From the NCBI GenBank assembly GCA_002402045.2, contig NVUX02000030.1, forward strand, positions 1 through 37,511: a DNA stretch of 37,511 nucleotides, read 5' to 3'. The notes beneath the pieces are model-generated. The model was not told where the DNA came from and ran no database searches. It saw only the letters and a list, made by a program, of their open reading frames with translations. Each line of letters starts with the position of its first letter. The stretch's first letter is position 1. This document shows positions 7,551 to 16,037 of the stretch, one piece after another. The DNA is from Paracoccaceae bacterium (lineage in GTDB: Bacteria > Pseudomonadota > Alphaproteobacteria > Rhodobacterales > Rhodobacteraceae). Both the position numbers and the translations under genes were made by a program.

Positions 7551-8792
7551 TTATTGTGCGCGCACATAGCGCTGGAGGGAAATTCGCACAGGCTCGCTGG
7601 GTGAACCGTCTTCATAGCTATAAAGTAGCACGGCGACGAGGTAGCGGCCGGGGTAAAGCTCAGCTGCAATTTGGCTATCGCGGGTGCTGTTGCCACCCAT
7701 GCCGCTATCATCGTTATACCCGAGCTGCTGCCCGCGGTCATTATAGAGATAGAGCTGCGAATCTGCGCCGCCATTGCCGATGCCCTGAATGAGCATCAAG
7801 GAAGGCTCGGTTACTTCAAACATCAGCCAGCGGGCATCTTTGCCAACCAATACATCGCCGGAAAACGATGTTTGGATAATGCCGATGGTATCAATTGGAT
7901 AGCTGCCGCCGATGGGAGGTGAGGCCTCGCCGGTAGCGTAGCGGGCGTTGAGAAAGGCCTGCTCGTCAAAAGCACGTACGACAACGTCTATCTGCTGTTC
8001 CCCGTCAGAAAGCGCGCTCACGGCAATGCAATAATCGCCAGATTGCAGCGGGGTTTGCATATCTATCTGAGAATTCAGCCCGTCAAAATCGTCGTTTTCA
8101 TAAACAACACTGCCCGAATTGTCATACACCCGCAAAACAGGGTCTGCATCGGTATTGCGGGCCGTGATCGTGAGACCAAGGGGAGACTCAACAGTGAGAC
8201 GGTGATAGGTGATAGCGCCCGTACGCGAAAAGCTGATTTGGCCGCCGCCGGCCAAAGCCGCATTAATCGGGCCAAAGGCAATAGGGTTGGCTGGGGTTGC
8301 TGCGGTGCAGGCCTCAGCGGCGCCGCCACCAGAGGATGCACCCGCCGTGATGGCTGGCTGATCCCAGCGAGAAAGCTGCACGGTGGTTGGGCCACTATTG
8401 GACGAAAAGTTATAAACCCGCGCACAATAGCTACCAGGATTTAGCGAGGTTTCGATCCGCGAGGCGCGCCCGCCGCCGCCGTCATCATCTGAGGCCAACT
8501 CGTTGCCAGAGGTATCGAGCAACACCATTACAGGGTCAACGCCGCTGTCATCTGTGGCTTCTATGCGCACATCGGTGGGTGCGGACACTTCGAATTGAAG
8601 GTAATTATTTACACCGGGTGTGAGCTGAATTTGCATCTGCGCCGGAGAAGAAATGGTGGTAACATTTGCGCCAAAGCCGCCAAAAGGCTGCACATCGGCC
8701 GGGGAAACGCCGCAAACGCTAAGCTGCGCGAAAGCAACCGAGGGAAGAAAAACACTGGCCGTTGCCAGCAAACATAATTTTGCACGTAGCAT
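7551..8792 (-). CDS. Secreted protein with three PPC-like (pre-peptidase C-terminal) modules
   Basis: The 413-residue protein begins with a Sec signal peptide (MLRAKLCLLATASVFL, likely cleaved after AFA). Three beta-rich modules follow at roughly residues 45-145, 175-285 and 295-410. Each has the PPC pattern: hydrophobic strand, DPVL/DSQLYLYD-type strand, an Asp/Gly-rich loop (SDDDGGGG, ENDDFDG, YNDDSGMGG), and a G-x-Y-x-(V/I)-x-V strand (GSYCARV, GDYCIAV, GRYLVAV). PPC domains usually follow secreted protease domains, but there is no protease domain here. Several cysteines could form disulfides. AAGGAG precedes ATG 8792. A periplasmic or extracellular binding or structural role is inference; the function is unknown. 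Confidence 0.75.
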   Translation of the reverse strand: MLRAKLCLLATASVFLPSVAFAQLSVCGVSPADVQPFGGFGANVTTISSPAQMQIQLTPGVNNYLQFEVSAPTDVRIEATDDSGVDPVMVLLDTSGNELASDDDGGGGRASRIETSLNPGSYCARVYNFSSNSGPTTVQLSRWDQPAITAGASSGGGAAEACTAATPANPIAFGPINAALAGGGQISFSRTGAITYHRLTVESPLGLTITARNTDADPVLRVYDNSGSVVYENDDFDGLNSQIDMQTPLQSGDYCIAVSALSDGEQQIDVVVRAFDEQAFLNARYATGEASPPIGGSYPIDTIGIIQTSFSGDVLVGKDARWLMFEVTEPSLMLIQGIGNGGADSQLYLYNDRGQQLGYNDDSGMGGNSTRDSQIAAELYPGRYLVAVLLYSYEDGSPSEPVRISLQRYVRAQ

Positions 8793-8917
8793 AAAATACT
8801 CCTTAAGGTGTTCAACATGAACGGTGCATAAAGCTGCGACGCCATTTTCAGCGGGTTCCTATGATAAGGCAAGGAAAATATTGCAGAATATTTCAACACA
8901 CCCGCAATGGGCCGGAA

Positions 8918-9679
8918 TCAGCCGATGGTCTGCACGTCCACCCCGTGCTGGCTGCAAATTTGTGCCAGTGGGGCCGGGAGAGGCTTATCCGTAAAAAAGC
9001 CGTCAATATCGCGCATATGGCCAATGCGGGCGGGCGCCGAGCGGGTGAGCTTGGAGGCATCTGCCACCAGAAAAACCTTGCGGGCATTGGCGATAATCGC
9101 CTGCGAAACCCGAACTTCTCGGTAGTCAAAATCAAGCAACGAGCCGTCTTCATCAATCGCCGAAACACCGATTATGGCGTAATCTGCCTTGAATTGCTTG
9201 ACGGTATCCAGCGTTTGCTCGCCCACCAGCCCACCGTCAGACCGCCGCAGCATGCCGCCGGTCACCATCACCCCGCAATTTGGGTTTCCGGCCATAATAT
9301 TAGCAACGTTTAGGTTGTTTGTGATCACCAGCAGGTCTCGGCGGGTGCGAAGGGCGCGGGCCACACTTTCGGTGGTGGTGCCGATATTGATGAACAGCGA
9401 GGCATCATCCGGAATCGCATCGGCGCAGAGCTGGCCAATGGCGGTTTTGGCCTCGGCGGCCATGGATTTTCGGGCCTCGTAAGCAGTGTTTGCCACGCCG
9501 GATTGCAAAATCGCCCCGCCATGCACACGGGTTAAATGCCCCTCGTCACATAGCGTGTTCAGGTCTCGCCGAATGGTTTGCGGGGTCACTTCAAGTGATT
9601 CGGCCAAGGCTTCGACTTCCACCCGACCAGAGGCGCGGACCATGTTCAGTATTTCTTTTTGGCGAAAAGACAGGCTCAA
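8918..9679 (-). CDS. glpR: DeoR-family repressor GlpR of glycerol-3-phosphate metabolism
   Basis: GlpR represses glp genes and is released by glycerol-3-phosphate. The protein has an N-terminal winged helix-turn-helix (about residues 5-57, with VTPQTIRRDLNTL as recognition helix and RVHGGA after the wing). The C-terminal DeoR sensor domain has INIGTTTESVA, ITNNLNVA, VTGGMLRRSDGGLVG and DFDYREVRVS. I chose TTG 9679: AAAGGAG lies 6-12 bases before it, and it gives 253 residues starting MSLSFRQ, as in enteric GlpR (about 252). A GTG at 9715 would add 12 residues with no such site and would overlap a likely operator half-site. It is divergent from glpD and the ugp genes, which it probably controls. 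Confidence 0.88.
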   Translation of the reverse strand: MSLSFRQKEILNMVRASGRVEVEALAESLEVTPQTIRRDLNTLCDEGHLTRVHGGAILQSGVANTAYEARKSMAAEAKTAIGQLCADAIPDDASLFINIGTTTESVARALRTRRDLLVITNNLNVANIMAGNPNCGVMVTGGMLRRSDGGLVGEQTLDTVKQFKADYAIIGVSAIDEDGSLLDFDYREVRVSQAIIANARKVFLVADASKLTRSAPARIGHMRDIDGFFTDKPLPAPLAQICSQHGVDVQTIG

Positions 9680-9717
9680 ATGCGGCTCCTTTTTACAATT
9701 AGGCAAGGGTGGCACGC

Positions 9718-9820
9718 ATGTTCGCTGCCGTCAAGCATATCGCGCAAAATGAAGATATAACGAACATTGCGAAAATGTTTTGACTTTAAACGAAAATATA
9801 GCGATGATCTGCGCGAAAAC
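9718..9820. promoter_or_regulatory. glpR-glpD divergent control region with GlpR operator-like repeats
   Basis: ATGTTCG at 9718-9724 and its exact complement CGAACAT at 9761-9767 match the half-site of the enteric GlpR consensus. AACATT (9763-9768) and AATGTT (9774-9779) form an inverted repeat with a 5-base spacer. CGAAAA words begin at 9770, 9791 and 9814, about two helical turns apart. These overlap the putative glpD promoter, as expected for repression. Confidence 0.6.
9780..9808 (+). promoter_or_regulatory. Putative glpD promoter
   Basis: TTGACT (9780-9785) is a near-consensus -35. GATGAT (9803-9808), 17 bases further, is a weak -10. The start codon is 29 bases downstream. The CGAAAA repeats lie within and around it. 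Confidence 0.4.
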
Positions 9821-9837
9821 AGCTTTCAGGAAAATAT

Positions 9838-11352
9838 GTGTCAGAAACCATGTTTGATATATTTGTGATCGGCGGCGGCGTGAATGGCTGCGGCATTGCA
9901 CGCGATGCCAGCGGCCGCGGGCTACGCGTAGGCTTGGCCGAGATGAACGACCTTGCCAGCGCCACCTCGTCGGCCTCGACCAAGCTTTTTCATGGTGGGC
10001 TGCGCTACCTTGAATACTACAAATTCCGGCTGGTGCGCGAGGCGCTAATTGAACGCGAGGTGCTTTTACGCAACATGCCCCATATCAGCTGGCCGATGCG
10101 CTTCGTGCTACCTTTGCACAAAGATATGCGCCCTTCATGGCTCATTCGGCTTGGGCTATTTATGTATGACCATTTGGGGGGGCGGAAAATTCTTCCGCCT
10201 ACGGCAACACTAGACCTGACCAAAGATGAAGCTGGCAAGCCGCTAAAACCCTTCCTGAAAAAAGCCTTTGAATACTCCGATTGTTGGGTTCAGGATTCTC
10301 GCCTCGTGGTGCTGAATGCTGTGGATGCGCGAGCGCGCGGGGCCGAAATTTTAACCCGCACCAAAGTGATTGCAGCCAAACGGCGGGGCGACCACTGGGA
10401 AGTGGAGCTGGACGCCGGGGGCGAATACCGGATGGTCCGCACCAAGGTGTTGGTGAATGCAGCGGGCCCTTGGGTGGCGCATATTTTGCATGACACGCTG
10501 AAGCTGGACACCCGCGAGGGCGTGCGGCTAGTGCGCGGCTCGCATATTGTGGTGAAGAAACACTTCCCGCATGACCGGGCTTATTTTTTCCAAGGGTCCG
10601 ATGATCGCATCATCTTTGCCATTCCATATGAAGGCGAATTTACCCTGATAGGCACCACCGATCATGACCAAGGTGACGACCTCTCCAAGCCAGAATGCAC
10701 GGTTGAGGAGGCCGATTATCTCCGCAGTTTTGCCTCGGAATATTTCGACACACCAATCAACCCAGAGGATATCGTCTGGACCTATTCAGGCACCCGCCCG
10801 CTATATGATGACCATGCGAGCAGCGCCACCGAGGCCACGCGCGATTATGTGCTAAGCCTGAATGGAGACGGCGCGCCACTGCTCAGCGTTTTTGGCGGAA
10901 AAATCACCACTTATCGCAAGCTGGCAGAAGCCGCGATGAAAAAAATGGAACCCCATTTTAAGTATAGCAACGGCGACTGGACGGCCAAAGCCGCATTGCC
11001 GGGCGGAGATTTTCCGCATGACGGCGTGCCGCAATTGCTGGCCAGCCTGCAAGCCAGCTATCCGTTTTTGACACCCAAAACAGCCCAGCGCCTCATCCGC
11101 ACCTATGGTACCGATGCTGCCAAAATGCTGGGCGAGGCCAAAGCCACCAAAGACCTTGGCGAGGATTTTGGCGCGGGGCTTACGGGCGCCGAGGTGCGCT
11201 GGCTATGTGAACACGAATTTGCTGTGACCGCTGAGGATATCCTTTGGCGGCGCACCAAGCTGGGGCTGCACTTTACGCCCAAACAGGCTGAGCAGCTGGA
11301 AAGCTGGCTGGCCGCACAAAACGGTCACGAAAGCATTAAAAAAGTGTCGTGA
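9838..11352 (+). CDS. glpD: Aerobic glycerol-3-phosphate dehydrogenase GlpD
   Basis: GlpD is a membrane-associated FAD enzyme that oxidises sn-glycerol-3-phosphate to dihydroxyacetone phosphate and passes electrons to quinone. At 504 residues it is the usual length. It has the FAD motif VIGGGVNGCGIARD near residues 10-23, the family signature STKLFHGGLRYLE, a FAIPYEGEFTLIGTTD segment, the SGTRPL substrate region and the FGGKITTYRKLAE C-terminal FAD motif. Start is GTG 9838 with CAGGAA upstream; ATG 9850 is an alternative that removes four residues. Only 43 bases separate it from ugpB, so uptake and oxidation are probably one transcript. No glpK or glpF is in view. Confidence 0.95.
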   Translation: MSETMFDIFVIGGGVNGCGIARDASGRGLRVGLAEMNDLASATSSASTKLFHGGLRYLEYYKFRLVREALIEREVLLRNMPHISWPMRFVLPLHKDMRPSWLIRLGLFMYDHLGGRKILPPTATLDLTKDEAGKPLKPFLKKAFEYSDCWVQDSRLVVLNAVDARARGAEILTRTKVIAAKRRGDHWEVELDAGGEYRMVRTKVLVNAAGPWVAHILHDTLKLDTREGVRLVRGSHIVVKKHFPHDRAYFFQGSDDRIIFAIPYEGEFTLIGTTDHDQGDDLSKPECTVEEADYLRSFASEYFDTPINPEDIVWTYSGTRPLYDDHASSATEATRDYVLSLNGDGAPLLSVFGGKITTYRKLAEAAMKKMEPHFKYSNGDWTAKAALPGGDFPHDGVPQLLASLQASYPFLTPKTAQRLIRTYGTDAAKMLGEAKATKDLGEDFGAGLTGAEVRWLCEHEFAVTAEDILWRRTKLGLHFTPKQAEQLESWLAAQNGHESIKKVS

Positions 11353-11395
11353 AACGAAGATTAAGACCAAACTGCAAACTTCATGGGAGAAGACA

Positions 11396-12700
11396 ATGCA
11401 AATTACTAAATATATTCTGGGGGCTGTTACGGCAGCTTCTTTTGCCGGTGGCGCCTTTGCGCAAACCGAAATTCAGTGGTGGCACGCTATGGGCGGCGCC
11501 AATGGCGAGCGCGTAGACCGCATTGCGGCCGGCTTTAACGAGAGCCAAAGCGATTATATCGTGACGCCTTCGTACAAAGGCAACTACACCGAAACCATGA
11601 CTGCCGCCGTAGCCGCCTTTCGCGCTGGCGAGCAGCCAGACATCGTTCAGGTTTTTGAGGTTGGCACGGCCACCATGATGGCCGCCAAGGGCGCTGTTTA
11701 TCCGATTTCCGAGCTGATGGCTGATTCTGGCACACCGTTTGACCAGTCGGTTTATTTGCCAGCTGTGGTTTCTTATTACCAAACATCGGATGGCGACCTG
11801 CTTTCCATGCCGTTCAACTCCTCTACCCCTGTGCTTTGGTATAACAAAGATGCCTTTGCCAAGGCTGGCATTGAGAACCCACCAGAAACTTGGGACGAGC
11901 TGAATGCAGCGGCCCAAGCCCTGCTGGATAGTGGCATGAGCTGTGGCTACTCGTTTGGTTGGCAGTCATGGGTGCTCATCGAAAACTATGGCGCTTGGCA
12001 CAACATTCCAATGGGCACCGAAGAAAACGGCTTTGCTGGTCTCAACACCCGCTTTACGTTTAACAACGATGCTGTTGTGAACCGTCTGCAATCCATTGCT
12101 GACAGCCAGGAAAGCGGCATCTTCAAATATGGTGGCCGTCGTGGTGACAGCCTGTCACTCTTCACCTCTGGTGAGTGTGGCATGTGGATGAACTCTTCAG
12201 CCTATTACGGCTCAATGGTTGAACAAGCCGAGTTTGAATTTGGCCAAACCATGCTGCCACTGGATACAGATGTAGCAGACGCCCCGCAAAACTCCATCAT
12301 CGGTGGCGCGACCCTTTGGGTGCTGCGCGGCAAGCCAGAGGCCAACTACCCCGGCGTTGCACAATTCATGAACTACCTTTCCAGTTCTGAAGTGCAAGCT
12401 TGGTGGCATCAGGAAACCGGCTATGTGCCGATTACCACAGCGGCCTCCGATCTTTCACGCGAGCAGGGTTTTTATGACGAAAACCCGGGCACAGATACCG
12501 CGATTGCTCAGCTGAGCCTGAACGCCCCTACGGCCAATTCCCGTGGCGTGCGCTTTGGTAGCTTTGTGCAAATGCGCGATATCATCAACGAAGAGATGGA
12601 AGCACTTTGGGCCGGTGATGTAACCGCGCGCGAAGCGATGGATACGGCTGTTGAGCGTGGCAACGCGCTGCTCGTAAAGTTCGAGAACGCCAATAACTAA
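11396..12700 (+). CDS. ugpB: sn-glycerol-3-phosphate ABC transporter, periplasmic binding protein UgpB
   Basis: The 434-residue protein begins with a Sec signal peptide (MQITKYILGAVTAASFAGG, cleavage probably after AFA before QTEIQWWH). The mature protein has the family-1 binding-protein pattern: IQWWHAMGG, NESQSDYIVTPSYKGNY, PDIVQVFEVGTATMM, MPFNSSTPVLWYNKDAF and GGATLWVLRG, close to enteric UgpB (438 residues). It would capture glycerol-3-phosphate or glycerophosphodiesters for the UgpA/UgpE/UgpC importer. GGGAGA precedes ATG 11396. A stem-loop directly after the stop separates it from ugpA. Substrate assignment rests on both family resemblance and linkage to glpR-glpD. Confidence 0.92.
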   Translation: MQITKYILGAVTAASFAGGAFAQTEIQWWHAMGGANGERVDRIAAGFNESQSDYIVTPSYKGNYTETMTAAVAAFRAGEQPDIVQVFEVGTATMMAAKGAVYPISELMADSGTPFDQSVYLPAVVSYYQTSDGDLLSMPFNSSTPVLWYNKDAFAKAGIENPPETWDELNAAAQALLDSGMSCGYSFGWQSWVLIENYGAWHNIPMGTEENGFAGLNTRFTFNNDAVVNRLQSIADSQESGIFKYGGRRGDSLSLFTSGECGMWMNSSAYYGSMVEQAEFEFGQTMLPLDTDVADAPQNSIIGGATLWVLRGKPEANYPGVAQFMNYLSSSEVQAWWHQETGYVPITTAASDLSREQGFYDENPGTDTAIAQLSLNAPTANSRGVRFGSFVQMRDIINEEMEALWAGDVTAREAMDTAVERGNALLVKFENANN

Positions 12701-12711
12701 GTGATAAAATA

Positions 12712-12736
12712 GCCCCTCGCCATACTGGCGGGGGGC
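12712..12736 (+). terminator. Intercistronic stem-loop between ugpB and ugpA
   Basis: GCCCCTCGCC (12712-12721), loop ATACT, GGCGGGGGGC (12727-12736) gives ten pairs including one G-T, followed by AACCTTTT. In binding-protein operons such hairpins partly stop transcription or protect the upstream message, raising binding-protein yield. Confidence 0.6.
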
Positions 12737-12754
12737 AACCTTTTGGGGGGAAAC

Positions 12755-13636
12755 ATGCTAAAACGAGTGCATTTCGGGCCGTCAATACTGCCCTTCCTGC
12801 TGGTCGCGCCACAAATCGCGGTCACGCTTGTATTTTTTATGTGGCCCGCTGGCCAAGCGCTATACCAGTCTATGCTGGTCGAAGATATGTTTGGTCTGAG
12901 CACAGAATTTGTCTGGATGGACAACTTCAAAGAGCTGTTTAATGACCGCTATTATTTGGGTGCCTTTAAACGCACCGCTTTCTTTTCTTTCCTTGTTGCC
13001 GGACTCGCCATGAGCACGGCGCTGCTGCTTGCCGCCATGGTGGACCGCATTGTAAAAGGCGTGTTTGCTTACCGCACCATGCTGATCTGGCCCTACGCGG
13101 TGGCACCTGTGATCGCCGGGGCGCTCTGGGTGTTCATGTTTGACCCGACCTTGGGCATTTTTGCTTATGCGCTTAACACCGTTGGCTATGACTGGAACCA
13201 TAAACTTAATGGCGGGGAAGCCATGTTTTTGGTGATCGCCGCTGCCACGTGGAAGCAAATCGCTTACAACTTCCTGTTTTTCGTGGCCGCTATTCAGAGC
13301 ATCCCCAAGCCCCTCATCGAGGCCGCTGCCATAGATGGCGCAGGCCCGTTGAAGCGCTTTTGGACCATCATTTTTCCGCTTATCACCCCCACCATGTTCT
13401 TCTTGCTGGTGGTCAATATCGTTTACGCCTTCTTTGACACCTTCGGCATTATCCACGCCATTACCCAAGGCGGGCCAGCCAAAGCCACCGAAATTCTGGT
13501 TTACAAGGTTTGGTATGACGGAGCGGTTGCCATCGACCTCGGCTCCTCTGCCGCACAGTCCGTTATTTTGATGGCGATTGTGATTGTTATGACGGTCGTA
13601 CAATTCAGATATATCGAAAGAAAGGTGGAATACTGA
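12755..13636 (+). CDS. ugpA: sn-glycerol-3-phosphate ABC transporter permease UgpA
   Basis: Inner-membrane permease of 293 residues with about six transmembrane segments, beginning with [18 protein letters not shown]. The cytoplasmic EAA loop that docks the ATPase is visible as [17 protein letters not shown] 12755 has GGGGGGAA upstream and gives the usual UgpA N-terminus; a TTG four codons earlier is less likely. The stop TGA overlaps the ugpE ATG by one base (TGATG), which indicates translational coupling of the two permease subunits. It works with UgpE, UgpC and UgpB. Confidence 0.92.
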   Translation: MLKRVHFGPSILPFLLVAPQIAVTLVFFMWPAGQALYQSMLVEDMFGLSTEFVWMDNFKELFNDRYYLGAFKRTAFFSFLVAGLAMSTALLLAAMVDRIVKGVFAYRTMLIWPYAVAPVIAGALWVFMFDPTLGIFAYALNTVGYDWNHKLNGGEAMFLVIAAATWKQIAYNFLFFVAAIQSIPKPLIEAAAIDGAGPLKRFWTIIFPLITPTMFFLLVVNIVYAFFDTFGIIHAITQGGPAKATEILVYKVWYDGAVAIDLGSSAAQSVILMAIVIVMTVVQFRYIERKVEY

Positions 13637-14484
13637 TGATTGAAAATCGCCCCCTTACCACCATTCTGGCCCACCTTACGCTGATACTCGGCGTGGCCAT
13701 TGTCGCTTTTCCGATCTGGATAACCTTTGTAGCCTCCACCCACGAGGCCGTGCGGATGACGCAAGTGCCGCTGCCGCTCTGGCCCGGAGACCAATTTTTC
13801 ATCAACCTCAAAACCGTGTTGTTTGACGGGGTTGGCTCCTCTGGTGCCACGCCCGTCTGGCTAATGCTGGGCAACTCGCTGATTATGGCCATGATGATCG
13901 CGGTTGGCAAAATCGTCATCTCGCTGCTCTCGGCTTTTGCCATCGTTTATTTCCGCTTTCCCTTCCGCATGGGCTTTTTCTGGATGATCTTCATCACCCT
14001 GATGCTGCCCGTTGAAGTGCGGATATTCCCCACCTTCAAAGTGGTGGCCGATCTTGGCATGCTTAACTCCTACTGGGGCATGACCGTGCCGCTGATCGCC
14101 TCGGCCACCGCCACGTTTATGTTCCGCCAAGTGTTCCTCACAATCCCCGACGAAATGCTGGAAGCGGCGCGGGTAGATGGCGCTGGCCCAATGCGGTTTT
14201 TCTGGGATATTTTGATCCCGCTCAGCCGCACTAATATAGCCGCGCTGTTTGTGATCCTGTTTATCTATGGCTGGAACCAATATTTATGGCCGCTGCTGAT
14301 CACCACCGATACCGACTATTTCACTGTGGTGATGGGCATCAAGCAAATGCTTGAAGCCGCCGAGCTGGCCCCCGATTGGCACCTGATAATGATGACCGCC
14401 CTACTGGCCATGCTGCCACCGATCATCGTGGTGCTTTCCATGCAGAAGATGTTTGTCAAAGGCTTGACAGAGACCGAAAAATAA
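13636..14484 (+). CDS. ugpE: sn-glycerol-3-phosphate ABC transporter permease UgpE
   Basis: Second inner-membrane permease, 282 residues, about six transmembrane segments (first at about residues 10-33). It has the EAA loop EAARVDGAGPMRFFW and a periplasmic loop after the first segment containing STHEAVRMTQVPLPLWPG, characteristic of the UgpE/MalG group. The start overlaps the ugpA stop. The ugpC ATG follows 12 bases after the stop. It forms the translocation pore as a heterodimer with UgpA. Confidence 0.92.
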   Translation: MIENRPLTTILAHLTLILGVAIVAFPIWITFVASTHEAVRMTQVPLPLWPGDQFFINLKTVLFDGVGSSGATPVWLMLGNSLIMAMMIAVGKIVISLLSAFAIVYFRFPFRMGFFWMIFITLMLPVEVRIFPTFKVVADLGMLNSYWGMTVPLIASATATFMFRQVFLTIPDEMLEAARVDGAGPMRFFWDILIPLSRTNIAALFVILFIYGWNQYLWPLLITTDTDYFTVVMGIKQMLEAAELAPDWHLIMMTALLAMLPPIIVVLSMQKMFVKGLTETEK

Positions 14485-14496
14485 CAGGAGGCCGAT

Positions 14497-15564
14497 ATGG
14501 CTAACATTACCCTAAAAGGCATCAAAAAAGCCTATGGCAAAACCGAGGTGATCCACGGGATCGACTGGGAGATTAAAGACGGCGATTTCGTGGTGATCGT
14601 TGGCCCCTCCGGCTGCGGGAAATCAACGCTGTTGCGGATGATTGCAGGCTTGGAAAGCATCACAGCGGGCGAAATTTCAATCGGTGGCACGGTGGTTAAC
14701 AAGCTGGAGCCAAGCCAACGCAACATTGCCATGGTGTTCCAGAATTACGCGCTTTACCCGCATATGACGGTTTACAAAAACATGGCCTATGGGCTGAAAA
14801 TCCAAAAACTGGACCCAGCTGAAATCGAGGCGCGGGTTCAGAAGGCGGCTAAAATTCTGGAACTTGGCGACTACCTAGACCGCCTGCCCCGAGAGCTTTC
14901 TGGCGGGCAGCGCCAACGGGTGGCCATGGGCCGCGCCATTGTGCGGGAGCCAGCGGTTTTCCTGTTTGACGAGCCACTTTCAAACCTTGACGCTAAGCTG
15001 CGCGTGCAAATGCGCCTAGAGATCAAAAACCTGCAACACGATCTGGGGATCACCTCGGTTTATGTAACCCACGACCAAGTGGAAGCCATGACATTGGGCG
15101 ACCAGCTTGCGGTGCTTAACGGTGGCTATGTCGAGCAACTCGGCTCCCCCATCGAAATTTATGAGCGCCCAAAATCTACGTTTGTAGCGAGCTTCATCGG
15201 CTCACCCTCCATGAACCTGATTGATGGCCAAATGGACGCCGAGGGCCGCAGCCTGACCCTGCCCGATGGCTCGGTGATCACCCTGCCCTCGCCGATGGCC
15301 GCGGGCAAAGCTGTAACCCTCGGCATCCGCCCCGAGCATTTTGGCCTTGGCGAAGGTGAGAACCAAGTGCCACTGCATGTGCGCGTGGTTGAGCAGCTTG
15401 GCGCTGACACCTTGGTGCATGGCAATTTGGGTGATACCACCGTGCAAATGGTGCTGCGCCTAGAGGGCGTGCAAACCCTGCAAGCGGGCGGCGTGGTGCA
15501 GCTCCACATCCCGCAGGATGCGCTGCATGTGTTTGACGCGGAAACAGGGCAGCGAGTGGAGTGA
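14497..15564 (+). CDS. ugpC: sn-glycerol-3-phosphate ABC transporter ATPase UgpC
   Basis: The 355-residue ATPase energises import. Walker [10 protein letters not shown] is at residues 36-44, signature LSGGQ at 134-138, and Walker B VFLFDEP at 154-160, with the switch His in [11 protein letters not shown]. The C-terminal TOBE/MalK-type regulatory domain starts at about residue 235 and includes [17 protein letters not shown] precedes ATG 14497. It is the last gene of the glpD-ugpBAEC run and faces the convergent minus-strand gene at 15617. MalK-type ATPases can serve several importers, so it may also energise other carbohydrate transporters. Confidence 0.93.
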   Translation: MANITLKGIKKAYGKTEVIHGIDWEIKDGDFVVIVGPSGCGKSTLLRMIAGLESITAGEISIGGTVVNKLEPSQRNIAMVFQNYALYPHMTVYKNMAYGLKIQKLDPAEIEARVQKAAKILELGDYLDRLPRELSGGQRQRVAMGRAIVREPAVFLFDEPLSNLDAKLRVQMRLEIKNLQHDLGITSVYVTHDQVEAMTLGDQLAVLNGGYVEQLGSPIEIYERPKSTFVASFIGSPSMNLIDGQMDAEGRSLTLPDGSVITLPSPMAAGKAVTLGIRPEHFGLGEGENQVPLHVRVVEQLGADTLVHGNLGDTTVQMVLRLEGVQTLQAGGVVQLHIPQDALHVFDAETGQRVE

Positions 15565-15616
15565 GATAGGGTCGGGGAGCTCTATTACCTACTCAAAAGC
15601 ACCCCGATGTTCCGGC

Positions 15617-15988
15617 CTAGGACTTGCCCCAAACCGCGCGGATTTGAATGAACGCCAGCACGGCAAAAACCAGAAACCCGGCGCCCATGACTGTCGAAAG
15701 CCAACTTATTTCAGCACGGCCCCAAAGGCCAAACCCACAGAAGACTGCCCCCATAAATCCGAAAAACAAAACACCGATCAAGGGATTTTTCTTGGCGGCT
15801 CGAAGCGCTTTTGTATTTTTTGAAATAATAAATTCCAAATCTTCAACGCGTTGCTCGTGTTTGTTTTTACACGCAATTCCATGCCCCAAATCAGCTGCGC
15901 ATTCAGGGCACAGCCCTTTTGAGCAGGCCTTGCAAACGCCGACCGCCGAAGCATCCGGATGGTAAAAACAGTTCATATCTACGCCCAT
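15617..15988 (-). CDS. Small membrane protein with N-terminal B-box-like zinc module
   Basis: The 123-residue protein starts with a Cys/His-rich module: C7-x2-H10, then C-x2-C (VCKACSKGLC), C-x2-C (CPECA) and a further Cys/His pair (HGIACKNKH), resembling the B-box-type zinc finger often fused to bacterial membrane segments. Two hydrophobic segments follow at about residues 69-88 and 94-116, and the protein ends in IRAVWGKS. The start could be ATG 15988 or ATG 15976 (MNCFYHP); neither has a clear ribosome-binding site. It lies tail-to-tail with ugpC and 49 bases downstream of the large oxidoreductase start side. The function is unknown; membrane anchoring with a cytosolic zinc module is inferred. 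Confidence 0.7.
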   Translation of the reverse strand: MGVDMNCFYHPDASAVGVCKACSKGLCPECAADLGHGIACKNKHEQRVEDLEFIISKNTKALRAAKKNPLIGVLFFGFMGAVFCGFGLWGRAEISWLSTVMGAGFLVFAVLAFIQIRAVWGKS

Positions 15989-16037
15989 TCAGTTTTAATA
16001 ATTCAACCTATTGGGTCAACATATAATACACAAGGCG

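Noticed and set aside
12860-13603. Long minus-strand open frame opposite ugpA
   Set aside because: It is fully antisense to a well-supported permease gene, has odd His/Lys/Gly composition, no ribosome-binding site and no recognisable motif.
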